Shown: positions 1-9,899 of the stretch, piece by piece
Layout of the letters: every line of letters starts with the position of its first letter
How positions within the stretch are numbered: position 1 is the stretch's first letter
Origin: Geosiphon pyriformis
Taxonomy: Eukaryota; Glomeromycota; Glomeromycetes; Archaeosporales; Geosiphonaceae
Length of the DNA stretch: 64,000 nt
NCBI GenBank assembly: GCA_016748015.1
Contig: JAAOMT010000183.1
Span: forward strand, 756,307-820,306
Direction: 5' to 3'
Translations under genes and position numbers: made by a program
Notes under the pieces: model-generated
The model's input: only the letters and a program-made list of their open reading frames with translations
Told to the model about the DNA's origin: nothing
Database searches by the model: none

Positions 1-300
1 GATAATGTCTGAATATATTGATGACCAATAATATTTTTTTCTGGTTTTTTCTATAATTGCTTCTTTATAAAAATATCCTATTGTTGGATTTGAATGCATT
101 TTGTATAATATTTTTTCATTCTTTAGTTCTGTAATTACTCTGAATGATTGATCTGAATCTTTTCTGTTTTCTAATATAGTATATTTTAGTAAATAATAAA
201 ATATTTTAATTGTTGTTTTATGTTGTTTTGTTTCTTTTGAGATAATTTTTTTTTGAACTGCTGAGTATTAGTATAGTATTGAAATTGTTGATATTTTTGT
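1..300 (-). pseudogene. Integrase N-terminal zinc-binding region of element A (partial)
   Basis: The minus-strand translation contains KMHSNPTIGYFY followed by TRKKYYW, the pattern of the retroviral/Ty3 HHCC integrase zinc domain (H-x-N-P...G-H-F...T...YYWP). The second His reads Tyr, consistent with CAT to TAT. The catalytic core lies off the left edge. Between about 200 and 450 is the RNase H to integrase linker, which gives no motif I can name. Confidence 0.7.
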
Positions 301-449
301 GTATTCATTTTTTGTTATATTTTTGAGTTGAAATGTTCTTAGATTTGTTTTATTTATAACAAACCATTAGCATTTCCGTTTTTTTTTCCTTTTTATAATA
401 TACTGTATATTTGAATAATAAAAGTTCTATTTTTTATCTGACATAATAG

Positions 450-1700
450 TCATCTCCAAATTCTTGTTTTTGAATTAATGTTAATTCTTTGTGATCAGTG
501 TATACTTCAAACTTTTGGCTTAAATACTCTTTCCATTTGATAATTGCCTAATAGATAACTAAGTATTTTAGTGCTAGTGTTCTATAGTTCTTTTCAGCTG
601 GACTCAAATTTCAGCTGGCATAAGCTACTAAATGTTCTTATTTATCTGGTTTTCTCTAAGATAATATGGCTTTTAATGCTTGACCAAATGCATTAGTAGT
701 GATAATAAATGGCTTGCTGTAATCTAAATAGATTAATACTGGTGCTTGAATGAGCTTTTTTCTTAGTATATCAAAAGCTTTTTGCTGAGTTTTAGCCCAT
801 TCATATTTTACATTCTTGGTTTGGAACTGGTAAAGTAGTTGAGTTAGTTTGAAGAAATTCTTGATAAAATGATAGTAATATCTAGCAAATCCCAAGAATG
901 CTTGTAATTTTATTAGATTTGTTGATACTAGAAAGTTTTTTATTATTTTAATTTTATTTGGATTTGTTTTGATGCCATTTTTGCTTACAATATGTCCTAA
1001 AAATTTCAGTTCTGTTTTGCTGAAGAAGTATTTAATGGCATTTAACTTTAGCTTTGCTTATCTCAATCTTTCAAACACTTGCTGTAGATAATAAAGATAA
1101 TTATCAAATGTTTTTAAGAACATATTGGTATTATTTAAATATATGACTACTGATTTCCATAGTAGTCTAGTATAAACAATTTCCATTAGCCATTAGAATA
1201 TGGCTGGAGTATTGGTTAAGCCAAATAGTATTACTTTAAATTCAAAGTTTTTCTCTCTAATAGTGAATGTGGTTTTCTTCTTATCAGCTAAATTCATGGC
1301 TACTTGCCAGTAATTACTATCTAAATCCAGTATTGAAAACCATTTCTTTTCTTCAAAAATGTTAAATAATTTCTGAATCTGTAGAATAAAATAGCTGTCT
1401 CCATGAATAACACTATTGAGTTTTTTATAATCCACACAAAAGTGGTCTTTCCATTTTTTTTGTGAGCTAGTATTACTGATAATAACTATAAACTCATTGA
1501 TAGTTGAATTAACCTATTGTTTAATATCTGGTTGATTTTTTTTCAGATGATTTTATGGCTTGCTGGTAGTACTCTGTATGTCTTTTGTTTAATTGGTATT
1601 GTATCTCCAGTTTTGATTTAATGTTGGATAATGTTAGTTCTGCTAAATTTATTTTCACTGGCAAAGATGTCAGTAAAATTGTTGAGTAGCATCTTGAGTT
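450..1700 (-). pseudogene. Reverse transcriptase and RNase H of element A (broken)
   Basis: RT is read from about 1700 down to 900. It shows VDYKKLNS-like residues (1435), WFSILDLDSNYWQVAM (motif A, Asp kept), VILFGLTNTPAIF (motif B) and, near 1130-1150, VIYLNNT where an active enzyme has YLDD. Both catalytic Asp of motif C are therefore Asn. RNase H lies at about 900-450: YYYHFIKNFFKLTQLLY linker, then PFIITTNAFGQALKAILS at about 670-720, where the usual Asp of the T-D-A-S motif is Asn. The open pieces are 1193-1435 and 656-895; several stops interrupt the rest. It cannot encode an active enzyme as read. Confidence 0.88.
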
Positions 1701-2139
1701 GCATACATTGAAATGGGTCTAAATTTTCCAAGTTTATTTGTTTTAATTGTTCTGGTTGTAGCAAATAACATTTTTTTGTTCATATATTGCTTGTGATATG
1801 ATATTTATATATCTGTACAGTTGTAAAAAATTTGGAATGGTGCTTGGTAGTTGGTTTTTAACTTCAGTACTTAAGTATTTAATAGCAGTTTCTTTGAGTA
1901 TTTCAATGATGTTTCCTGTTGTATTATAAATGAGAATTTTGATGTGTTTGTTATTTTTAGCCAGTATATAGAGATTGGTAATAGCAATCTTTTTTGATTT
2001 ACAAATAGTGGCTTTTATTTTGAAAATTTGAGATTGATCTCTTATTTTCTTTTCTATAACTATTAAATACTAATCATATGATAGAATAAAAATTGATTGA
2101 CTGGTAGAAATAATTTCTCCTTTATTAATTGGTTTCTCT

Positions 2140-2560
2140 TCCATCATATTAACTGATATGTCTATTCTATCTGTGGATCCGAATTCATTTTTTTCTTTGG
2201 CTGTGATCTTTAATTTTTTCCTTTTTTTACTAATACTAACTGAACTATTTTTATTAGAGATAGAAATATTGTCTGTACTATCTTTTTATTTGGTTTAATA
2301 ATATATTCTTTTTCCAAGTCATTTTATAGCATTGTAATAATATTTTCTATATATTCTGCATCAATTATTCCTTCTTTAATGTTGATTTCTTTTTGCACTA
2401 GACTAGATGTTAAGGCTAATTGAATTATGATTGTTGCTGGAATTTCCAGTGCTAATTTCAAATCTATACAAATGCATAAATGTGGTTTCAATTTGATAGC
2501 ATCTTTTTTTAGATATCTCAAATCAAACTTTGCATCAGTATTATGCACTCATTCTGGCAT
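2140..2560 (-). pseudogene. dUTPase-like domain within pol of element A
   Basis: An open piece (2324-2548) reads HNTDAKFDLRY, resembling trimeric dUTPase motif 1 (A-G-F-D-L). It then reads TSSLVQKEINIKEG and IIDAEYIENI, resembling motifs 2 and 3 (S-S-L...G-I, G-x-I-D-x-x-Y-x-G). Downstream in the sense direction are IVQTIFLSLIKIVQL (motif 4 region, about 2250-2290) and FGSTDRID (2161-2190), resembling the C-terminal motif G-F-G-S-T-G-R. Five motifs in canonical order over about 130 residues make the call fairly firm although glycines are mutated. dUTPases hydrolyse dUTP to dUMP and limit uracil in cDNA. The position between protease and RT is repeated in D and G. Confidence 0.75.
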
Positions 2561-2599
2561 AATCCCTTTATTTTTATCACTAAACTATTTGAGTTTTTG

Positions 2600-3480
2600 C
2601 TTTATTAACAAATTTGAGAACATGATATATTGTTTGGGGTTATAATCAAAGTTTGAATTGTCATTGTTGTTGTTATAGTGAACAGAGTTAGAACCATTAT
2701 TGTTGTCATATTAGAGTTTGAATCAAGATTGAATTTTGATTCCAATTCTGCTGCACATTTGCTGATTGGTTTTTCCTTTTTGGAGATCAAATAAATTATG
2801 TATAGTGGTAGATTATAAATAAAGTCACAATCATTACAATATTAGAAATTGCATAAAATTAAACAATAATTACATAAATGAATGTTGAATTATTTTAAAC
2901 ATTGCTCTTACTCTTGTCTGGTTGGTGCTAAATTTTAGTAATATTTGTAGAATTTTTTTGAACCAGCTTTGATGTCAAAAAAAGTGTCAGAGTTGAGAAT
3001 AAAAAAAGTTTCCATTAGTTCTAGTGAATTATTCTTAATTTCTAATATTTTGCTGAGCAAAACATCTTCAACTTTGGCACTTGCCATTCTTTAGATCTCG
3101 TTTTTATTGTGTAAATAACTGTCTAAGCATGACAAAACACAGTTTTAGATGGCATTAAAAGGCATTTCTCTACTGACTCAATCACTTATGAGGACTATGT
3201 ATTAATATAAAGTGTTACATGTTCTTTTTTAACCAGGAATGTCATTTCACATTTTTTTGTCAAGTAATTGTTCTCCACAAGTGAGACATAGTTTATTGTC
3301 CAACTTGTCTTGCTGTTTGGAGTAATTATAGCATTTTTTGTGGCATGGCTTATAATAGTAGTGTATACATATCTAATAATCTTTGTCAGATGTAATTTAT
3401 GTTTCTATAGAGAACAGCTTTTTTTTGCAATTCTTGCATTTGAGTGAAATGTATGATGGCTCTTTTTTTGTATCTACTAA
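2600..3480 (-). pseudogene. Cys-rich (zinc-binding?) linker module in pol of element A
   Basis: The sense translation between protease and dUTPase has paired cysteines: CKNCKKKLF near 3430, then CIHYYYKPCHKKCYNYSK near 3310-3370, then KLCLTCGEQLLDKKM near 3260-3300. It is followed by NDIP, ISDWVS and an acidic/Asn-rich stretch (about 2605-2790, ISKKEKPISKCAAELESKF). The C-x2-C pairs suggest zinc coordination. I do not recognise a named domain. The same module with the same order of cysteines is seen in G (about 58160-58360) and D (about 17690-17950). Confidence 0.55.
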
Positions 3481-3949
3481 GTATGATTTTTTCTATTCAC
3501 TAGGTATTTTTTCTGTAATAGTGGTTTCTTTAGGTTTGTTTTTTATTTTTTTTCTCTTTGTTATTCTAGTTTAAGAGTAGTGGTAGCTTATTATGGTCAT
3601 TTTTGGACCATAAAATTTGGTAAACTTCTCAGATAGGTTTTTTTTTCTTTGAATTTGATTAGTGATAGTGGTTGAGTAACATTTGTTCTAAAATGGCCAC
3701 AGATAGCAGGTACCTAAATTTGCTGATTATTTTGACTGAGCTGGAGCTCTTATGTGGTTTAGTTGAGAATAGTGTTGGTCTTGGACAGCCAGTTATTACC
3801 AACTAATGCTTAGTATTATGTGGCTTTCATGATAAAAATCTTTATGAATATGATAATGCTGTTAACTTCAAACAAAAAGTTATTAATCTTATTAATAAGA
3901 GTTTTAGTCACTCTATTAACTGTAATAATTTTGGCACTGGCAGCATAAT

Positions 3950-4110
3950 TAACTTAGTAATTTAATTGGTTTATGAGTTGTCATATGATGATACTGCCAG
4001 CTAATCTACTGTTCAAGATCAGTTTGATGGATTAACTATTAATTTTGGTATCAGTGTATATTGCAGTGATGAGTTTTGATTTAAGAATAGCTCTACTGAA
4101 TAAGTGTGTT
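3950..4110 (-). pseudogene. Aspartic protease remnant of element A
   Basis: Minus-strand reading gives IKLILNSRLAGSIII around 3985-4035. The retroviral-type protease active site is normally L-I-L-D-S-G. Here the catalytic Asp is Asn and the Gly is Arg, both explained by G-to-A changes. The position between the zinc knuckle and RT fits. The flanks 4110-4600 are a low-complexity spacer without a recognisable domain. Confidence 0.6.
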
Positions 4111-4599
4111 TTGTTTGTTTTCTCAAGTTTAAAAAAAAAGATAGCAGTAAGTGATTTATTTTTGGTGATTGTGGCTAATAGAATATTGTTGACAAATAAT
4201 TAAGTGTGATTGGATTCTAATGAATTGGGTGTTGTAGTTTCTGAAGATATCAAGAGACTTAAATAATATTGGGTAGTTGGATTTTAAACATAGCTAGTTC
4301 CCAAATTTTGTTGTTGAAATTCAGATGGCTGGACAATTGAACTGGGGATTGGTTGGTGCATTACTATTGCTGATTGCCAATTCTGACAAATCTTAGTTCT
4401 CAGTCTTTGACTTCTGTTTTGAGATAGATTCTGGAGTTGATTCTGATTTGGTTGGGACTGATAAATAATTTGTGGCTGGGGTGATTAATAAATTACTGGT
4501 GCTGGTGTTTAATAGATTGGGATTTGATAAATTAACTACATCACTGGAATGTAATAAGGTTAATATTGGTATTGTCCTGATAATTGATTACTGGCATAG

Positions 4600-6230
4600 T
4601 TCAGGTTTAAAATTTGTAATTAGAATTTCAATATTGATTTTTCAATTGTGGATTATTTTCTTTAAAATGGCAATCTATTTTTAGATGGCTTTGTCTACCA
4701 CAGTAGTAACAATTTCACATTTCTATTTGTCATGGTTGATTTAATAATGATAACAAATGTGCTTGTTGCTGAATGCAATTGGAATTTCTTGGGTTTTTGT
4801 GGTATTATAAAGATTAATATATTGTTTGATTGTTAGTTAAATATTCTTCCAATTTCTGATTGATTGAATCACTAAATTGTTTTAATTTAGAATCCAATTC
4901 AGATGATTTATTTATTACTAGATTAATAGCTTAAGTATGGTTGGCTTTTAGTTTAGCTGATTCAAAGTCTTTGGTATAAGTAACTGTAGCTTGAAGAGTA
5001 GCTAGATGTAATAGGCATATGTGTTGTAAAATGCTACTGCATAATCTGTGAATAAACAGATTTAAGATTTGTGTCACTGTAAAATAATCAGCATTAATGG
5101 CTTGGATTTGATGCAAATTGTAATAAAAGCATCCTAGGTAAGTAGTAACTGCTTTAGTATTCCCTTGTTTGATAATTGTAAAAGTATTTGCTAAGCAATT
5201 AATGCTATTATTATTATTAAAATATCTCAAAAATTTAACTTTGAATGCATTAAAGTCTTGAGGTTTCTGGATCAAGCTTTAATATTATGAATTGGTAGTA
5301 TTTTGAAGAAAATATGAAATTGTCTATAATGCTCTGGCATCATCCCATCCATTGGCTGTGATGGCTTTTTTTATATTGTTAAGCTATACTTGGACATCAT
5401 TTTTCTTGCCAGTAAATTTCTCAAGTTTTACAATTAAAGCATAGACCATTAATGCTAGTAGTAGTTGTTGTTGTTGTTATGATTGTGGTTATTGTTGAAG
5501 TTGTTGCTAAAATGGTGGTTGTGGCTGTTGTTGTTGCTGTTTAGTAATTGGTACAACTGGTAATGAATCAATTACAATTACTGGAGGTAAGTTTGAGGAA
5601 CAATAAAAGTAGGGTTTGGATTGTTTTGATTTTGCTAAGTTAGAACAATCAGGTTTTGAATTTCTGCATTTTCTAAGATTGATTTTTGATAAGTAAATTT
5701 CTGATTTTTGTTTTTCTCTTTTTCTAAGTTGGTTATTTCCTAAGGACTAGCAGCTCCAAAATTAAGTTAAGATAGCAATGATCAAAATCTTAATGGTATT
5801 GGTAATTATAATTTGAATCTTTTAAAGTAATTGCCATAAGTTCTTAATAAATTGGCTTTTTCTTAATTGCTTTAGAACATTATTCTTGTTGATAGTGTTT
5901 TTACAGTTAATGTGGACATGTCTGCTAATGTTATGTTAATAATACTTCCTGGTATATGATAATATAATAGGTGAATAAAGGAAACTATTTTTGGCTTCTT
6001 TCAAGTAGATGGTTGTATCTTTTTTAGTGTTTTTATTAGTGTTTGTAGTTTTTCTTAATCTACAAAGGTAATAAAAAATTTTTGTTGTGCATAATTTCTA
6101 ATTTCTTTATTTATTTCTGAAATTGTTAGTACAAACAAATAGTTTAAAGACAATATGGTGCTTTGGAATAATTTACTATTGAAGTTGTTGAGAGCAGTTT
6201 TTAAATCTTCTTTGGCTCTTAAGTATAATT
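4600..6230 (-). pseudogene. gag of element A (capsid region and CCHC knuckle)
   Basis: The piece 4931-5275 matches the Ty3-type gag (retrotrans_gag) pattern: FNAFKVKFLRYF, then AVTTYLGCFYYNLHQI, QILNLFIHRL, LATLQATVTYTKDFESAKL. Upstream (5275-5460) comes KFTGKKNDVQ and ANGWDDARAL. The zinc knuckle CYYCGRQSHLKIDC at 4670-4711 keeps all four ligands (C-x2-C-x4-H-x4-C). A Gln-rich stretch appears near 5460-5540. The start codon is not resolvable because of stops. The N-terminal part (5700-6230) has no named domain. Confidence 0.85.
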
Positions 6231-6242
6231 TGATTTTTTTGT

Positions 6243-7070
6243 TGTTATGGAAGTGTTTTTTTGGTATATTTTAATTGTTGATATCCTGTTTTAATTGCAA
6301 TCAGTTTCTCTATTTTATGTGTTGGATATTAATGATAATGTACTGAAGGTTTTCTCTTGATGTTGTAATGTAAGTCTTCTTTTTAATTCTAGTTGTTTTT
6401 GTATATTGTGTACTCCTTCCCAAAGGCTAATCTGAAATCTACCTGCTGTTTGAGGTCTTTTCTAAGGCTATCCTTACAATTGTCTGATGTGTTTCTCTAA
6501 TCTAGAAACACGGAATGTTAATAGCCTTTTTGTAATTTTCTTAAGTATATAATAAAGCTTTTTCAATTTAATTAGTAACCACATGAATAATTTTAATCAG
6601 GAATTATTCTTTCAAAGAGTTCAGAGATGGAATAATAGTTTTATTTGCTAAAAAGAGTATGTAAATTCTATTGTTAATTTTGTAATTGTGATGTTTATTC
6701 AATTTAATATTTTTTTATTAATTCTTTTTAAATAAGATTTTATTTAGATATTTGTTGCTTCGAGTTGAAGCTGTTTTATTCTTTATCATTAAACTATTGT
6801 ATATATATATAATTATTGTTTTACAAAATAACATCTTGTAATACTCTATTTCTGTTATTTTTAAATAATGCTTGCTGCTTTTGCATGATAATGCTTGCTG
6901 CTTTTGCATGATAATGCTTGCTGCTATTGTAAAATAGTGCTTGCTGCTATTGCACGGTAGTGCTTGCTATTATTTGTAAATTATTTCTTTTTATAAATTG
7001 TTGCTGTGCTATTTTATGATTGGTTAATTTAGATTATTTATAATTTCTATTAAATTCTTGAACTGTAACA
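6243..7070. mobile_element. Solo LTR inserted in the leader of element A
   Basis: This 828-bp block starts TGTTAT and ends GTAACA, and is flanked by a 4-bp duplication TTGT (6239-6242 and 7071-7074). The corresponding leader of element G (around 61110) runs straight through, giving an empty site. No internal coding region is present, so it is a solo LTR. A 23-bp tandem repeat sits near its right end. By comparison with the other LTRs, where repeats sit near the U3 start, I infer minus orientation. It is not obviously the same family as LTR-C. Confidence 0.8.
6867..6969. repeat. 23-bp tandem repeat, about 4.4 units
   Basis: Units start at 6867, 6890, 6913 and 6936, with a partial unit at 6959. 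The first two are identical and contain AATGCTTGCTGC. Units 3 and 4 differ at several positions. It lies inside the solo LTR and is probably a U3 repeat. Confidence 0.9.
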
Positions 7071-7248
7071 TTGTTAATATAGAAATTAAAAACTGATTCT
7101 ACTGGTCAGTTATTATTTGTTAATCCAAAATAATTTTTATAATGCTGAAATAAAAATTTCGCAAATTTTAAATGGTTTTCTCTTATACTTTCTTGGTCTG
7201 CCACTTTTTCAGATAATAGTTGTTAATACTAGTTTTTTGTTAGATTAT

Positions 7249-7266
7249 ACTTCACAGAAAGCACCA
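7249..7266 (-). other. Primer binding site of element A
   Basis: Two bases after the 5' LTR end (sense), the minus strand reads TGGTGCTTTCTGTGAAG. It matches the PBS of D and G (TGGTGCTCCTTGTGAGA) apart from decay. It is complementary to a tRNA 3' end of the form ...GGAGCACCA; I cannot assign the tRNA. Confidence 0.7.
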
Positions 7267-7268
7267 AA

Positions 7269-8168
7269 TATTACAAGTAATTATTTGAGATATTGATACA
7301 AATAACAAACTCATAATTTGGTACTTAATAAGTAATCAATAGGTAATATCTAAAAATTTTTGTGATCTGAAGATTTTGGTTGAGTTTTTTGTATAATAAG
7401 CAGAGATTTAATATTGAGATTTTGTTGTAATGTTCTTAATTTTTTTTCTAACTCATGAGTTGGTATGTGTTATTGTCCATAACTTCTCAAAATATCTATT
7501 CTGTCAATTTTTTTTCAGCTTAATGACCAGTTTTCTAGTAAGCTATCTTTTAATTTTAAGTGTTTACTCTTATTTTTGGGTCTTTTACTAATTCTATTTC
7601 TGATGTTAGTACTTTAGCACTTTAACTTTTAATTAATTAATAAATAAAACAAAAAGAAAATAAAAGAAAATAAAGAGATAAGCCAAGATAAAAAAAAGTT
7701 AGTATCTTATCAATAACTATGATCAAGAGCTATTAGTCTAGTATAGTTAAGTATTAACAATTATTAACATGAATTATTGATAGTGAAAAGATGGATTACA
7801 ATATTAAATAAGTATTTTATTAATATTTAATGTTTTTACTTCAAGTTATAGAATACTATCATATAAAAGGATGAATCTGAAATAGAAACTGGAGGTTCTA
7901 AACTAATAATTCTTTTTTTTCTGCTTTTAATACTACCACTATATATACATAAATTTCATTGTATAAGAATTCTGAAATTTTTGGAATTCTGTAATTTCTT
8001 AAAAAAATTCTGGAATTCTAAAATTCTGCAATTCCTTATATAAAAATCCTGTAATTCTGAAATCCTGCAATTTCTTTAAGAAAAATTCTGGAATTCTACT
8101 TTTATTACATCTATTTTAATTGGCTAATTTATGTACTAATATATAATTCTTATATTTTATGAGTAACA
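7269..8168 (-). repeat. 5' LTR of element A (type-A LTR, 900 bp)
   Basis: On the plus strand it begins TATTAC (decayed TGTTAC) next to the PBS and ends ATGAGTAACA at 8168. Both ends match the solo LTR at 30505-31429 in reverse complement (TATTACTCATAAA ... CTGTAACA) and the LTRs of G. An A-rich poly-purine stretch near 7640-7690 is shared by all type-A LTRs. Past 8168 the sequence is element B. Confidence 0.85.
7968..8099. repeat. U3 tandem repeats in LTR of A (GGAATTCTG-type)
   Basis: GAATTCTGNAATT-like units recur (7968, 7983, 8023, 8093 and degenerate ones between), spaced about 15-70 bp. They sit close to the LTR's own 5' end, where U3 enhancer repeats would lie. Function is an inference. 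Confidence 0.65.
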
Positions 8169-9330
8169 ATACTATTTGTTATCACAAGACATTATGTATT
8201 TTTCATATAATTAAATATTTATTTGCTTTAATTATTAAATTTAAGTTTTTTGGGTCAGATAAATGTGACTTGCAATTTGGTAATATGTTTTTACTTTATG
8301 TTTATAGTTAAATCCAGCTAATTTTATGGTGTACTTAATATATTTGGCTTTTTTTATTTAGTGAACATCTTTTTGGATTCTTTTGTTAATTAGAATCATA
8401 ACCAGTTCATAGATTATTTTAGTATTATGTAAATAATAGTAGAGTTTGTTGAGAGTGCTGTTATATACTGCATCAAAAAAAGTTTTTTTTTTCACTTTTT
8501 TTGCTATTGAAAGTACATATTGATAGATTTAATTACAGACTTCTTCTTTTATTACAACATTAATTCAGTTGTATTTTTCTAGTAGTATTTTTTTATATAT
8601 AAAACAAGAAGTGTTGCCCTATTTTTTATTTTATTTGGAGTATTCAAATTGTTTTCTATGGTATGCTTTGCAAAAATAACAGATGTGTGTTTATATTTCT
8701 TTTTTGAAAATATATATGCTCCCATTAATAAAAGTTTTTTGTTATAATTTTTAAATTTTAGTGGAATATAAAGTGGTTGTTTTTGTGGTTTTGGTATAGA
8801 GTATTGAATAATATTCTATTCTCTGGTTTCCTCAAAGATTTTTGTTCTGTTTTCTCAGTTTAATTAAATGTTAATCTAAAAGACATATATGTTTTAGTAA
8901 TTAGTATTTTTTTTTTCTTCAAATTCAAATACTGAGGCTTTTTCCAATTGTTTGTTAAAAGTACCGTATGTAATAGATACCCAAATATATTGTTCTTGGT
9001 ATAAGATTTTTAATTCCTGAGTTTTCCAATTTAGATTTGCATTGGCTTTAAAAAGCCAATTATTTCTGACAAAAGCTTGGTATTAGAGTGCATCCATAAC
9101 AAGAATCTTGATTAAAATAGTAATTCCATTAATTATAAATAAAAAGTTGTCAATTTTACTCATTGGCATTTTCTTTATACCATTAGCTATGACAATAACT
9201 GTTTGAGTGAATTTGTCAACAGTTTATTAAAGCTGTTGTATTAGTTGATAAGTAATAATACTTCCAGCAGATCTATTGTTCAAGATTAATCAAATTTGTT
9301 TTTCTTTTACTTTAGCTTCCATATATATTG
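8169..9330 (-). pseudogene. Pol N-terminal region of B: protease and Cys-rich remnants
   Basis: The protease motif reads LILNNRSAGSIITYQL near 9250-9290, where active copies have L-I-L-D-S-G. Asp and Gly are both lost through G-to-A changes. Further along, HICYFCKAYHRKQFEYSK near 8640-8690 aligns with the CIHYYYKPCHKKCYNYSK segment of A, and NKIKNRATLL (about 8600) with NKLCLTCGEQLL. The dUTPase-like domain would begin beyond the truncation. Confidence 0.6.
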
Positions 9331-9899
9331 CTGTAATTGCTTTTTGTTTATTAATAACTGTATTACTAAGTAAGAATGGTAATTTATTGGCTTCAAATTC
9401 GAATGAAAATATATCTGAGAGATTTGTATTTTGAGCAATTTGAGTTAATAAAATAGTATTGTTAGAAAAGTTTGATTTTGTACTGTAACTTTATCTTCAT
9501 AAAGTGCAGTTTGTTGAAAATCTAGTTTTTTAGGCATTGTTAAATAACTTGGTTAAGTATAATAGTAATTGAGTTTTTGCTGACCAGAATTCTAGAAAAC
9601 CAACTGGTTATTTGGGTTAATTTTGTTGTTATTATTTTAAAAGCAATTTTGAAGTGTAAATTGGTTTTGTTAAACCAATCTTTGAGCAAATACTTGATAT
9701 TGTTGAGTAGATGGTGTTTGATATTGCTAAATTGGTAAAAATTGCTGGTATTGCTGCTGTATTAATTGTGGAACAGATTAATAGTAACTGTTTTGATTTT
9801 GTGGTCTTAATAAATAATAAGTTGATAGTAAAGATTAATAGTAGAATTGCTGAGGGTAGAAATAATGTTAATTATTCCTTTGCTGTTGATCTCTTTGCA

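Larger units (their letters stand above)
1..8168 (-). mobile_element. Ty3/gypsy element A, decayed, 3' end outside window
   Basis: Sense strand is minus. Reading from high to low coordinates I see 5' LTR, PBS, leader, gag with zinc knuckle, protease, Cys-rich module, dUTPase-like domain, RT, RNase H, and the start of integrase at the left edge. Order PR-RT-RH-IN is that of Ty3/gypsy (Metaviridae). All frames are broken by stops of the TAA/TAG type expected from Gln and Trp codons after transitions. The right end falls inside element B, so A is younger than B. The rest of integrase, ORF3 and the 3' LTR must lie left of the window. Confidence 0.9.

Noticed and set aside
4472-4684. Plus-strand 70-aa frame
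   Set aside because: Antisense to the gag-protease spacer and knuckle of A.
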